NCBI GenBank assembly: GCA_008711295.1
Contig: VUYV01000329.1
Span: 698,367 to 762,366 of the forward strand
Length of the DNA: 64,000 nucleotides
From: Anarhynchus alexandrinus
Lineage: Eukaryota; Chordata; Aves; Charadriiformes; Charadriidae
Direction of reading: 5' to 3'
Within the stretch, counting starts at the first letter, position 1, and the number at the start of each line of letters is the position of its first letter. The notes beneath the pieces were generated by a model. The model had not been told where the DNA came from. It made no database searches and saw nothing but the letters and a program-made list of their open reading frames with translations. Shown piece after piece: positions 1 to 12,320 of this stretch. A program made the position numbers and the translations under genes.

Positions 1-3000
1 TTAGCAGTTATTCAGACTTTGGCTGGATACTAAATTTCGTTATATTATCTTTTAAGGTAATACTGAATAATACCGGACAATTTCATTGGAGTATTGCATG
101 CAACTCAATTTCCTCTGATGTGAATGGAAGTCAACAATGTGCAAGAAGCCTCAACAAGACATAAAGCTCTTGTTCTGGAGTAAGAATATTTAAACAAGAA
201 AAATCAGTTTTAAAATAATAATTAACAGCTGCCTGTGTTATTTAAGCAACTAAGAGAATCCACACTAATAAAGACATCTATAAAGATTTTGTTTTGTGGA
301 TTTTGCAGGGGGGTGAGGGTTCAAGCTCTCTTAAACACAATAGCCCATTGAAAACATTTGACAATCAGAAAAAAATTTTGGTCATGTAATCAATGATGCA
401 AAAGCACCCTACCAAACACAGTACTGTTGTGTCATACGCACTGCAAGTGCAAATTACTTGTTACAATATCCTAAATATTGTATTACATCATAAAGGAACA
501 ATATCACACAGTAAAATTACAAAGCAAGAATCTTAATCTCTACACTGTCAGAAGGCTTTCCAGTTACACAAGAAAAAGGGTGGGAGGCTTTTGGAAAAAA
601 AAATAAAAATACAAGAATGGTCTGTTTAACTTTTGGCATCCTTCTAGGGTTAGGTTGTAACAATAGGAACAGCCTGTAAATACCTACCTGCGTATTTAAA
701 TATAACAACTTTCAAAAGGCCCAATCTGCCTCTAAGTATTGACATGTTTTTTAAAAAACTTAAAATGACTATCATTTAGAAGATGCAAAATCAAAAAACA
801 GCCAGGCAAGTGCTTTAGGCACTGAGGTACGCTGTAGAAAAAGAAGGCTCAGAAACTTTTCTCAATTCTAATCCTCAAAACCCAAAATAAGTTTCTTGAC
901 AGCTTGTTGAAAATTCTGAAAAAAAAAAAAAAAAAAAANTCTCTGTTACCTGAAATTGCTTTTCTTATCAGTCATACAAAAATATCCTTGTTTTTACAGA
1001 AATTAACACAAATTAGATAACTGTATGGAATACTCCTGACTTCCAGACCATGTAAAGGACAATTTAACAAAACCTGTTCATATAAACAATAACAAATCAC
1101 ATCATGCCTAGGTGCAGTCCTGAATCCTTTTAAAGAAAGGAAACAAACATCCCTTCTTCAGAAATGGGTTTAATGAAAGAACTGGTACAACCCCCAAATC
1201 TTTTTAGCCTTCATGAAAAGCAGCTGATGGTCTGTTTCCATCCACATTATTTTTGCAACATACATTAAATCGGGGGCATAGGTACTAATTTACACATATG
1301 CATAAATGTTTCCATCCTCCCAAATAGCCTTGTTAATGCACTTGTTGACACCACTAATAAGACTCCAGCAATTCACTATCAGGTTACTAGCTATTAAAAT
1401 TTGTAAGAATCGAAAACTCTAGGCTACTATCTGACTAATTTTTGGCTCTTTTCATCTAATAAATCTACAAAGGCAGGTTTATAGCTAACTAATCTTTTAA
1501 TCTCCCGACTTCTGTCCCAATAGCTAGACACCAATGTAATTTTGACAAGAGTAATTTCGAAGCATAGTTAACAACAATCAAGTGTTTCTGAAGCTTCTTA
1601 ACAAATGCACTGTGTCATGATGTTTGCTTTACTACATAGGTTATCAGGAATGATTTATGAACAGTTAGCAAGACACTTCTGTAAACAAGGGTTAACTTTA
1701 CAACTTTGTGATTAGAGCTGTGTGAACACAGTGCAGAAAAGTCAGTTAGAGACCCGAAAGCTTGCAGTCATATTGATGAAATTAAAGCAAGAAGTGCTTA
1801 TTTATGCTGACACTTGGCAGAAAGACTGGACAAGTGATGTGCAGTGAGAAAGCACATATTTCATTAGCATTGTACGTGTGCACCTGTACTGCCTGCACAT
1901 GTGGAGTCGTTTACAGTATATCCTTTTTTTCCATGAACTACAACTCAGCTTGTAAAAAGTGCATGAGATGCTAATAACTCAGAAGGAAGTAGGCAACCAC
2001 CATGAGCTTTTATGTTTTAAGTAATAACTGCATTACACAAAGCCACAGCAAAACATTAGTTCACTGACACATTTCTCTGCTTTCTTCCAGTGAAATACAG
2101 ACTCATTCTGAACTTGCTATATATTATTATGAATTTGTAAAGGTAAGATGTGGCTTCCAGAAAGGTGCCAGAAAAACAATGTTATGTAAAACTGTGCAAG
2201 ACCTTCATTGATTTTCATCAGTTTTGCATTGCTGGAAGCAAAGTAGTGAGACAGCGTGGCTATCTAATCAGCAGGGAGAGAAATCTCTGTCATTCTTTAA
2301 CAGTACAGTTCCCAGGATATTTGGGGAAGCAAACAGAGTCAAAATAAAACTGCAGGAAGTGATGGGCAAGGAAAAAAAACTGAATTAATTGAAATGTGCA
2401 TTAAAAACCATGGCTTAGAAACTTGGATGGAAGAGACAATATTACTGCCTCTGGTTCTGGGAAGATGAAGCCAAGCAGCAGCTCAAGAGAACCCTATTAG
2501 AAGCAAACCAGGGTTCCTGGAAGATACCATGGACAAAGCAAAAACATAAGGCCCCCATGCAGATCGCATCATCTAGATATGCCGAGCTCTCAGGATCCAA
2601 CAATGTCTGGAAGAAGGCCTTGACCTCTCATAAGAAAAGGCAAGCTTGCCTAGGTTTTTAATTCAGCAAAACAAGATTTTGCCTGAATCCTCATGGAAGC
2701 ACGATAAAACTGTGTTTCTCCTAGCCCAAGTTTTTTGGCTAGGAAAAAAGCAATGCAAATGTTTTCCTTAATTGAGAAAAATATATTTTATTACATGGCA
2801 TGAAGATTTCTGCCTCAAGACTATTTTAAGAAGTGTTTTAACTTCTAGCTTGATATCAAATAAGGATAATTTTTGAGTATGAAAATAGGAGATTACTATA
2901 AGCATCAGTGACATCTGTACCCCCCTCACCCCTTTCCCCCAGTCTGGAGAATGCATTTCTTCAACGTTTCTGTAAACAAGCGTGCACATGTTTACTGATC

Positions 3001-4436
3001 TTTCTTATATTTAAATCTTTTTCTCCTTAACTATATAAATATTTGCTACTTCAAAGCCTTTTAAGTTGCACAAAAGGAGAGAGGGGTGTGGAAGACCTTT
3101 CCTGGAGGGCCCCTAACAGTCTACGCCATAGGAAAGATTATTTTAGTTACACTGATCAGATTAGAAATAGACATGGATTTCTCCGAAGATATTAATTTGA
3201 CATGTAGAGCCTTGTCCAGAAAACAGGTATGGGAGGCTTCATACATTTCATCATTTCTCTGACCTTGTAATCCATATTCATGCCAACAGTCCCACTACAG
3301 AAAATGGGATCAGGGTGCTTAGGTGGGTAAAAAAAAAATAAAATTAAAAATGGTTTACTTGCTTGTATTAGGATTACTCACACAAGAAATGAGTTCCATG
3401 ATTATAAGCATAGCTAGTAATGTTCCTCGTGTGCTTGAGAATTTCTGTGATCCAGCCTTGGACAACTGGATGAGCTGGGGATTTCCATAATCTTGTCATA
3501 AGAATCTATGCATAAGAGATTAGAAGGTGGTTCAGCTTTGTTCAGTGGGAAGCTGTAGTCCACTACCCCTGCCCCAGCATCATTCTAGAGAATAACAACA
3601 ACAACAAAAAAAATCACAATACCATAAGACAGCTTTATCTCTTTCTCTTGTCAGATTGGCATTAAGATGGCTATCTTCATAATGCTGTGGAATAATTGTG
3701 GAATTAAAGATTAACTTTCTCTTTTCCCTTACATCTTACTCCAACTCATCAGAAGGATGGCACTAATAGATACAACTCTACATCTTAAATGTGCGATTAG
3801 CAATAAGAAAAACAAATCCAAATTCCTAAATATTAAAGTAGGTTCCCTTTGTTCAGCTTTCTCATGGTATTCCCAGAAAGTTACTTCACTTGTTTAGCAA
3901 ATGTCTAAAAAAATGTTTAATCAAGTATTATTGTCTCCCAAAGAAAGAATGCACCACTAGAGACAGGTTGTTACCCTGAAATTAGGAGATCTATTTGGGT
4001 AAGGTCCTTTTCTGTGTTTATATATAACTTCTTTCCTTGTTTACTGACAAAACAGCAAGAATGTCAAGTTAGCTACGCATAGATATAGTTGCCTTTTTCT
4101 TCCTTGTGCTACCACTCTTTATGAGAAGTTTTGCATTACTTCTGCACTTTTACATTATAAACTAGTGCCTAAAAGCTTCCTCCTTTAGCCACTATCAAAC
4201 TACATGCTGAATGGATCAATAAAATATAATTAATATTAAATCTTAAGCACTCATCTTCAAAAGTCTTTGCAAAAAGTTTAAAAGAGTTATAATATAAAAA
4301 CTGAATCATGAGTAGCACAGAGCAAAACTTGGTATAAGTACACTACATGTGCAAGGATTTACTCTTTGCATCCTTTGGTCTTTGAGCAGAGATGGACAAA
4401 CCTAGTTTTGCTCAGAGTCAATAGCAGTTATTTCAC
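1..4436. other. AT-rich non-coding DNA, no gene seen
   Basis: Six-frame reading shows only short open frames (under about 75 codons) with the composition expected of AT-rich chance frames. A poly-A run ending in a single N lies at 919-939. No recognisable transposon end, RNA gene or exon with paired splice sites was found. It could be intergenic DNA or intron. Confidence 0.6.
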
Positions 4437-4620
4437 CTATGTGCACACAGAGGAGAATGGCATATGATAAAATTTATTCTCTGTATATTCTGGCTTGTGA
4501 TGTCCGTGGTCCTCTACATTGGTTCCTGCTGTCCAGTGTCCCGATTTTTCTTCCATGTCTTTCTTAATGACCTGCTTCGGCATTAGTGATTTTCCAGGGT
4601 CACTAAAACTGTCAATCAGT
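4437..4620 (-). other. Candidate terminal coding exon, function unknown
   Basis: I do not recognise this protein. On the minus strand a pyrimidine-rich stretch ends in TTTTCAG with the AG at 4622-4621. It is followed by about 60 codons open to a TAG stop at 4439-4437. The peptide is hydrophilic and mixed in composition (rich in K, E, D and H, with segments such as EDHGHHKPEYTENKFY), unlike the F/L/I/K/N-heavy chance frames around it. The acceptor leaves the exon in phase 2. There is no AATAAA just downstream on the minus strand, and the TAG is immediately followed by GTGAAA, a passable donor, so an internal non-coding exon is possible. A chance open frame is the main alternative. No partner exon was identified. 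Confidence 0.2.
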
Positions 4621-4664
4621 CTGAAAACTACAAAGGAAATTAGACAGCAAGAATATGTTTTCAA

Positions 4665-6230
4665 ATAATCTGATCTTGGATGTCATTCTAGTATACGCAA
4701 AGAACTGGTTGACACAAACTCGGAGTTGTTGGTAGTGCTTTGAGAGGATACAGAACATGCATGAGCTATCATCAAATGACCAGGTAAGGTCAAAGACAGT
4801 GCTTAACTCTAAGAAGTGAAATGAAATATCTCTCCTTATTAAAATACTGATCAGAAGGTAAAAAGGGGTAAAAAAATCCCCAGAAGATTATCAATTGATT
4901 AAAATGGATCAACTTACTTAGTGTAGTTCTGAAGGGGGTTTTGCCTGGTGACATCACTCAATAGTTTCAGTCACTTGTTTTTAAAAGCAGGGAAGAGCAA
5001 ATACTACCTTTTATGTAATAGCTTAAAACGTTTTAGGGAACTCTGCTAAGAGATATGACTGAGAATCAGAGATCTCACATCCTGCATGAACAGTTCAACT
5101 TCCCAGCTATCTTACTAGATCAGGGTAAATCCATCTCTCTTGCTAATATTATTAATACGTCATACAAAGCCTAAAAGACTTAAGTCAGAGTGAGCACACC
5201 ACACTATCTTGGTGCAAAGACAGTGGCAAAAGGATATGTGATCACAGAGTTAGTCGTTGCTGATGAGAAGAGTGTCTGAAAAACTTACAGATCTAGAACA
5301 GTACTGAAAAAAAAATAAATCTAGGTTTTGATGGGGTAGACCATCCCCTACTCCAGCAGATAGTTTAAGGTTATAAAGTACCAAGCACCACCAGGCTTTG
5401 CTCTTACAATACCATATGTATTTCTGATCTGCCCAGGACAATCCCTTTAACATCAATATGCGGAAAAGAAACAAACAAAAGTATAAATTTGTTGGCTCCA
5501 AAAGCTTTAGCGACTTTTGGCAAAATCTCAAATTCGTATTCCCTGAAGTCAGGACAACTTTTGTACAACCTGCCAATTTTTTAGATTATAATGCAAACAG
5601 TAGCTTTACTAACTTCTATTGGTCTGTACATCTCCATAACCTATGAAGTCCAACAGGTATCCTTCTGTCTAAAACTCTTGTTATTTTCATTTCATAGTTT
5701 ATCTACAAAAGTCCCAAAGAACAAAAGCATATTCTATGCACTAGCCTGAAGGAAGTTAAAAAAAAAATAAAAATAAAAGCCTGAAGAGATGAGACAGTCC
5801 TGAAGGACCCCTTAAGCCGATTTCAAAACAGCAGCCCAAATTATTGTTAAGTCCTACAGTCTAGTGCAAAAAAAAGTGGGCCAGGTGAGAGACTGCTAAA
5901 CACTAAAGCATTATACAGACCCTCCAAATTACGTGTGTGCATATGTATTTTTTCCTGGTGAAAGAGTATTTTCGTAGTTTGTAAATGTACATATTTTGGA
6001 AGCTTTCAGAGGGGTGATTTTCAAGCTGGGCCAAATAAGAGCTGATACTTTGTTTCAGTCACCTGCTCCACAAGAAAAACACCTCACCAAATACCACAAG
6101 AGTCAGTGAAACACCGATTGTGTAAGTATTTTATGGCAGGTTTGTTTTTTGGTTTGGGTAGTNCTTTCCCAGTAGCTCTAATTTTACTTTAACGGAGCTG
6201 AAAGTTTGGGAGAACTGTATTTAATGCCGA
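4665..6230. other. Non-coding DNA upstream of the CpG island
   Basis: AT-rich sequence with overlapping short open frames on both strands at about 5250-5640. These look like chance frames: no family resemblance and no paired splice signals. A single N at 6163 marks an uncertain base. Base composition changes sharply to GC-rich at about 6237. Confidence 0.5.
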
Positions 6231-6377
6231 CATTGCTCCTCAAAGGAGGGCAGGGCCGCAGGGCCTTCCCGCCTTCCCGCCCGCCGAGGGCTCTGAGGAG
6301 GAGGGGGGGTGAGGCGAGGCGGCCCCGCCCGCACCGCCGTGACACCCGCCCGACATAAACCGAGTGAAAATGAAGGA

Positions 6378-6402
6378 AAATAATAATAATAATAATAAAT
6401 AA
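6378..6402. repeat. TAA trinucleotide repeat at gap edge
   Basis: A run of TAA/ATA trinucleotides inside otherwise GC-rich island sequence directly abuts the assembly gap. It may be a true microsatellite or a mis-assembled edge. Confidence 0.7.
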
Positions 6403-6712
6403 NNNNNNNNNNNNNNNNNNNNNNNNNNNNNNNNNNNNNNNNNNNNNNNNNNNNNNNNNNNNNNNNNNNNNNNNNNNNNNNNNNNNNNNNNNNNNNNNNN
6501 NNNNNNNNNNNNNNNNNNNNNNNNNNNNNNNNNNNNNNNNNNNNNNNNNNNNNNNNNNNNNNNNNNNNNNNNNNNNNNNNNNNNNNNNNNNNNNNNNNNN
6601 NNNNNNNNNNNNNNNNNNNNNNNNNNNNNNNNNNNNNNNNNNNNNNNNNNNNNNNNNNNNNNNNNNNNNNNNNNNNNNNNNNNNNNNNNNNNNNNNNNNN
6701 NNNNNNNNNNNN
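6403..6712. other. Assembly gap (310 Ns)
   Basis: Undetermined bases. The gap lies in the most GC-rich part of the window, between a TAA repeat and a poly-C/poly-G tract, the kind of sequence often lost in short-read assemblies. The true length is unknown. Confidence 0.98.
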
Positions 6713-6752
6713 CCCCCCCCCGGGGGGGGGAGGGGGGGGGGGGGGGGGGGGC
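6713..6752. repeat. Poly-C/poly-G tract flanking the gap
   Basis: About ten C residues are followed by runs of nine and twenty G residues separated by one A. On the plus strand this could fold into a G-quadruplex. It may also be an assembly artefact at the gap edge. Confidence 0.75.
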
Positions 6753-7030
6753 CTCAGCCTCCCCCCGCCCCTCCTCGGGTCTGCCCCGGGCCCCCCGCCC
6801 GCCGCCGGGACCGCCAGGGAAGGCCCCGGCCTCGCCCGGCCACGGGCCCGGGTCTCCCCGGAGCAAAAGCCGTGCTCGTCTGGGGCAACACCAAAAAAAC
6901 AAAAGACACCCCAGCAAAGAGGTGTCCTGTACGTGTCCCTTGTGTTTGAGTATGAACTTTCAAAGGGAAGGAAAGTGACATGTCTGGTTTCTTGCCCCTG
7001 GAAAACCATTTTGTTTTGTTTCCTTTCCAG

Positions 7031-7136
7031 TGGCCGGCATATTCGGCCCAGTAGCAGCCTGATCCACGCCGGGGGTGCACAGCTGCTCGTGTCCGAGAAG
7101 CACTTCAGGAGCGCCGCGGGAGTGCCTTCACCAGAG
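7031..7136 (+). other. Candidate exon just inside the CpG island
   Basis: A strong acceptor-like sequence (T/C-rich tract ending in CCTTTCCAG, about 7010-7030) precedes 106 bases that are open in one frame, with a peptide segment like IHAGGAQLLVSEKHFRSAAG. About nine CpGs lie in the exon body. The following donor (GAG followed by GTGGGG) is weak. A later alternative, AAG followed by GTGTGT, lies near 7162-7165. The protein is not recognised. If real, exon 1 would lie within or before the N gap, at the GC box. The minus strand is also open here and has a pyrimidine-rich tract upstream, so the strand is not certain. Confidence 0.25.
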
Positions 7137-7189
7137 GTGGGGAGAGAAAGGAAAAACAAAAGGTGTGTAAGAGTAGCCATAGGGTAATG

Positions 7190-10100
7190 ATGCAAAAATT
7201 TTAGCCCGTACACGCCGTTTTAGGTATTTTCTGTTCCTGTAAGAGATGCAACTTCTGTGTGTTGTCTCACTTGACAGTTATGGGAATTTATTAATCGCAA
7301 GCCAAATAACCCATTTCATTTTCCCTTCTTTGGTTACCAAATCCACAGCCAGACAAGAGACAGCAGTAAGTTTCTCTGGCCAGGTTTACTGGCGATCAGT
7401 CTCTGCTGTTACTGTAGCTTGCCTGGTTGTAATGCTCAGCAGGGAGCATGTGTTCCTACATGCTTTCTGAAATATTAATACACAAAATTGTACTGAGGTT
7501 TCTGATAGCAGCAGATTGGCTTCTCTGCGGTTTTCTGATTAGAGGTGTATTGGTGATTCCGAGAAGCCAGTGGCGCCGAAATGGGTTAAACCTAATAAGG
7601 TTTTGAAAGCTGATAGCATAATTTAAGAGGGCTCAGAGTCACAAAGCTACAGACCTGGCTGACCCCAGCAAATTACAGTGTTTGTTAATGTTCTGTTATA
7701 GACATCTTCTAGTCAACCAAAAGCAGATATATTAAGTGAAAAATTGACTCGTGGTTCACAAAGATAGGCTAGCCTTTCTCCCTTGTTTTTGACAGTTGGT
7801 CGACTTAGATGTAAAGAAGGGGCATTATGGCTTCTGTTTTTACCAGGGCTCTTGGGAATGCAACCTTCAAAAACATTAACTTCAGCTTCCAACTAAAGAA
7901 ACATAATTGCCTTAAAATCTTTATCATCATAATCTTACACAATATGTGCCCCTTGGGAAATCTAAAAACAATTTAAGGAATGGAAGGCATGGGAAAAATC
8001 CTTTTACTTTGAGCATGATGATTATAGTCATATAAGCTTTAGAATCAGTGCAACTGGAATATAAAGAAAGAGTGATTAAAAAAAGCACTAACATTTATAT
8101 TGTGCTTTCAGAATCAATGTTAATTAAATGAAGTGGTGGCCAACTCACAGCGTTTTAAACTGAATCTTCTTACTAAATGTTTAATGACAATAGTTGGCTT
8201 AGGAACATTTCTTGCAGTCTTTCGAGGAGGGTTTTACTGAAATTCTGTTTCCAACCAGGACAAGCTGACAGCTTTAAGAATCCAGTAACTGAACAGGGAA
8301 AAGGGATTTTCGTCGTTACTAAGTCTAAATTAATGCAAACAATGAACAGAGGTAACAGTCTCATGACTCCTCTTATAATCTTGTTATGCTCTGAAGAAGG
8401 CATCTGAATTCCCACGCATCCCCTATTCAGTAATGAAAATGCTTTCCTAGGCATAGGCCAACACGAACGGGAACAGCAGTCAGCAGATGAAAAGACTGCA
8501 CAAAATAGAAATAAAGGTGCAAGATGTCAATGGTGCAGGCCTCAGGTTATGTGTTAGCTGATGTTCTTGAGACAGCAACTACAAGGCCTCTTCTACTCAA
8601 AGACTATAGCATCAGCTGCACCATTTATTCACTAAGACTGTTTGCTGAAGTTCAATTTATAACTTTTATTACAAAACAATAGTCTTGAGTCCAGGGAAGG
8701 CTGAACACTCCATTTCAGGCCTGAGAACCTTGTGGTCCTGATAGGACTGTCTGAGGAAGCTAATCCCTCACAGCAGAGGTAATATTGTCAGGGAGAAAAG
8801 CGGCCAAAGTCAGTTGCGTTGCCCAAGCATGCTGCCTCTGCCCTCCCTGCATACTGCTGCACGTACTGACTGGATGGTCCCAGTGTTAGAGAGAAACCAG
8901 AGTTCACAGGGAAGGGAGGGGTGTTCAACACTGTCTTGGGAAATGTGGGAAGCCAGGGGCCACCAGGCACTGCCTGGACTGCTAATGAGTTTAAAACGTG
9001 CACTGTTGCTGTGCAACATGATAATCTCTCAATATGTCTTCCCTCAATACGTTGCTCCAGAGGCAATTGATTCAGATGTAAAATTCTCTTCATTAAATAA
9101 CCTTCTGACATGCCCCTTTTAGCAAATGAAAATTTAAGTATGGTAAGCAATACGAGTAGTCGTGATGTTCACAGACACAATTTGAGTGTAAACTGGGATT
9201 AAAATCTGGGAGTTTCTGACTGTGCTGTCTGTGCAAAGAGCCCACCTGCTTTCAGAAAATGAAAAATACTCTGTTTGGTCTGCATTCTACAAAAATAGCA
9301 TACTTAGTGAGATTTTTACACCCATTTGATTTAAAGAGCGTGCGCCGGAATACACTGCATCCAACTTCTATGACAGGGACTACAGCATCACTGCTATCAG
9401 TTCTGCCTCAAGGCCCAATTCCTTCAATGATCAAAATATTTTTTCTCTGACACTGCTTCTGGGGACCTCATAAAGGTCCCACTATTAGCCTCAGTAAGGC
9501 AGCTTTCAGCTTAGCTTATAAGGTGGCCTCTCATTCTTATTCCATGGTAAATTTTAGGGGAGGGGACCTTGGCCCATTGGAGGCAGTATAAATACTCTCA
9601 TAGACTTCAAAGAGAGACCTGGGAAGTCAGTTCTCTTTGATTTTGTTAGTACCCTGTATAGAAGTTTAAAAACAAACAAGGAAAAGTTTCTAAATAATCT
9701 ATAATTGATGTCATCAATATGTGGGAAGGTATCTACCTCTATGTTATCTATGTTTAGAGAGCCCTCTAATTCCAAAAGCTAAATATAAGTGTTAAGAACA
9801 CATTATTTTCAGAAAACATAAAGGCACTAAAAAAAACCCCCAACCCATGCTACAAGTTAAAACTGAGCACTGCCAATTTGGCATTGTGTAAAGATTTACA
9901 GAAAAAATAACCAATTACATGGAAAACCTTGGAATCAAACTACTGTTATTCAATCATCCTAATTTTCATACAATCATAAGTTTTAGTAGCAGGTCCACTT
10001 CTGAGAATGTAAAAACAGCAGGATAATGCCACAATAAAAGATGAGATACATGTGTTGACACACTATTCAATGACTGACTTGTCACTCCTCCAGGTTGCAA

Positions 10101-12260
10101 ATTGTTGACTGAGCAGTGAGAGTAAAAAACTAATTGCCTTTGTCTTCGTGAAGCCTTAACTCTGCAAAGTATTCTTCCTTCTTTTTTTAAAATGTGTTTC
10201 ACTCTTCTCATACTATTAAGGGATAAAATTAAGACTGCCCTGTTGGTGATGGCAGCTCAGAATTTAGTACCACTTTGAGACAACGCAATACATTTCAGTG
10301 ACTATCAAATGAAATATAAAACCTTAAATCAAATTAACGAGAAGTTGTGTGGTTAAAGCTGTAAAAGCTTATTTTCTGTGAAATAAATTTAGAGGTTTAT
10401 ATAGAAACCAGTTGGTTTTATCTATTCCTGCCTAAAAATATGCAGTCAGCGTATGACTATAGATTTTTACTCCCAATTCATAATCACAAGGGACTCTACA
10501 GATCTGGTACTGTGATGTAGAATAATGGCAACTCCAGTGACAAAAAAGCCACCAACAACAAAATGGCTAGGCTGTTTCCCAAGAACTTTAAGGGAGTACG
10601 ATAAGGCAAGTCTCGCGATGTTCCTCTTAAGGCTTAGTATAGGATTACATTAGGATCTTTTTTTCTTTTTATTTTCCTAAAAAAATCACAGCCTAACAGG
10701 GAAATCATGAATCAATGATACCTAGAAAGATAATGTAAGTGAGTTAACACTTCGAGATGAGGATAACCTGGTGGTGTAATCCTGAATTGCAAAATGCCCA
10801 AATGCCACCTGTGTAACCTGCACCAATTAGATGGTGCCACTTCCAGGTGTGACTCCTGTCTCATGTTAAAGTTTTCGCTTGAGGCAGACCTAAGTTCAAT
10901 AACTTCATGTATTTTTTGCATGAAGTAGACATGTGAATAGATAAGGTATCATTCAAACAAGGACTAGGTATCAAGACAACTCTTACTGGTTACACAGCCA
11001 AGCTAATGCCGGCAATCTTTGCGTGACACGTCTTGAGTTCTTTTAAGTAAAATGGAATAACTTCAGCAAAAATAAAGGCAGGATGCTTCCCTCTGTACTA
11101 TAGCTCAGCATAATTAGGATTGTCTGAACAGTTGGGATAAACAGGATTAAGAGGTCTCAGGCAGAGGAATAATGTGAATCCAACTCTTGTATTTGGAGAT
11201 GGTTTCAGCGTTATGATACTATATAAAAAGCACATTCACTCAGTGACGAGTTAACAGAAGGATAGACCTTGTAGTTATGGTCTGAGAACCCATGGTAAAC
11301 TGAGATCTTCAGATCAGATCGGAGGTCTGGCAGCAATGTTGAAGGGTTTCCAGGAAGCAGAATCTTGCAGCTACCTGCACGCATCCCCACATTGGCTGAA
11401 TATGGGTCTTTTAAAATATGAGTTCAAAGCGCTTTCTCATAACTTTTGAAGGTGCCTGTCTGCCGTGGAAAAAAGGGAAAAATTAGATTAGGAACTGAAG
11501 ATTTCCTTAGGCATCTTTCTAAGAGAAGAGACACATCTTGTTTAAGGTGAACAGATAATGTATTTTATTTTCATGGGGGAAAGAAGAGAAAGAAAATAGA
11601 TTTGTTGAGTGAAGTGTAGCATTTTCTTCACAAACTTAAAGACAGGAATGAATAATATTGACATTTCTTTGGTTTTCAAGAAGTCAAAATTTTCATAAAG
11701 CATAGAAATTATTAGAAAATATTTAGCAAAACCTTTTTCATCATTCCTTTCCTCTTCATCCTTCTATGGCTGAACTTTACAAAGAGCATGGCTGTTTCTT
11801 CTACTGCAATAGGAGCTCCTATCAACCCATGATTAGTTTAGCCAAAGGAAAACAGAAATGGAAATACATATAGTTCAATAAAAAGCATAAAGACTTGCAC
11901 ATGCAGCAGATGATACTCCCAAAATGGGCTGCAAAGGAAAGAAGACTGTGAATCCTAATCTGTAAGTATAAACAGCTTTAGAAAGGTTCACTAAAGGGTA
12001 TGCTTGTATTTCAAATGACAGTACAGATCAAAATAATGGGATCTCTCCTGTTCTCAGAAAAAGCTGCAATGAACTGATTGGAATTTCACTTTGAGGTCAC
12101 CTCTGGTCTCAGTTATCTTCCTTAATATGCGTATTATTCAATAACCACTGTGATGCTAGTGACAATATCCCACCAGTATTGCAAAATTCCCAGTGCAATC
12201 TCCGCTAGATGTCTCAAAATATGTGTGTGTTCATTGACAGGAAAAAATATGGTAAAGCAT
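7190..12260. other. Non-coding DNA, no gene seen
   Basis: AT-rich sequence with scattered chance open frames. The longest overlapping pair at 8788-9150 is on opposite strands and resembles no family. No complete transposon, RNA gene or exon with convincing splice signals was found. Confidence 0.5.
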
Positions 12261-12262
12261 AC

Positions 12263-12320
12263 TGGATTTATATAGCACCCTTTAACCTAAAGGATTTCAA
12301 TAAGTTTCAGAAACCACGTG
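12263..12320. repeat. Possible ancient amniote repeat fragment
   Basis: A TTTATATAGCACCCTTTAAC-like segment followed by CTAAAGGATTTCAATAAG resembles an old dispersed amniote repeat with a 'tatatagcgcctttcatc ... aaaggatctcaaagcgcttta' pattern. The similarity is from memory of the pattern and the family is not named. Confidence 0.3.

Larger units (their letters stand above)
6237..7140. promoter_or_regulatory. CpG island, probable promoter, interrupted by gap
   Basis: This is the only strongly GC-rich, CpG-dense block in the window. By hand count there are about 14 CpGs in 6260-6370 and about 16 in 6753-6880, against a CpG-poor background. It carries a GC box (GGCCCCGCCC, 6321-6330), the classic Sp1-type site. 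CpG islands of this kind in vertebrates usually mark transcription start sites, often without a TATA box, and none is obvious here. The middle is missing (Ns 6403-6712), so the start site and first exon cannot be read. Direction is unresolved: a GTGAGG donor-like site follows the G run near 6309 on the plus strand, and a plus-strand exon candidate lies at 7031-7136. Long minus-strand open frames across this island run through the Ns and proline/glycine-rich low complexity and are not evidence of a gene. Confidence 0.65.

Noticed and set aside
6221..7213. 330-codon minus-strand open frame, the longest in the window
   Set aside because: About 100 codons are unknown bases from the gap, and much of the rest is proline/glycine low complexity from the CpG island. 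The remaining parts match no family.
7571..7588. TGGCGCCGAAATGGG resembling a retroviral lysine-tRNA primer-binding site
   Set aside because: Only partly matches, and no LTR, polypurine tract or retroviral coding remnant lies on either side.
8080..8110. ACATTTATATTGTGCTTTCAG resembling an old repeat end
   Set aside because: A single short block with no supporting flanks.
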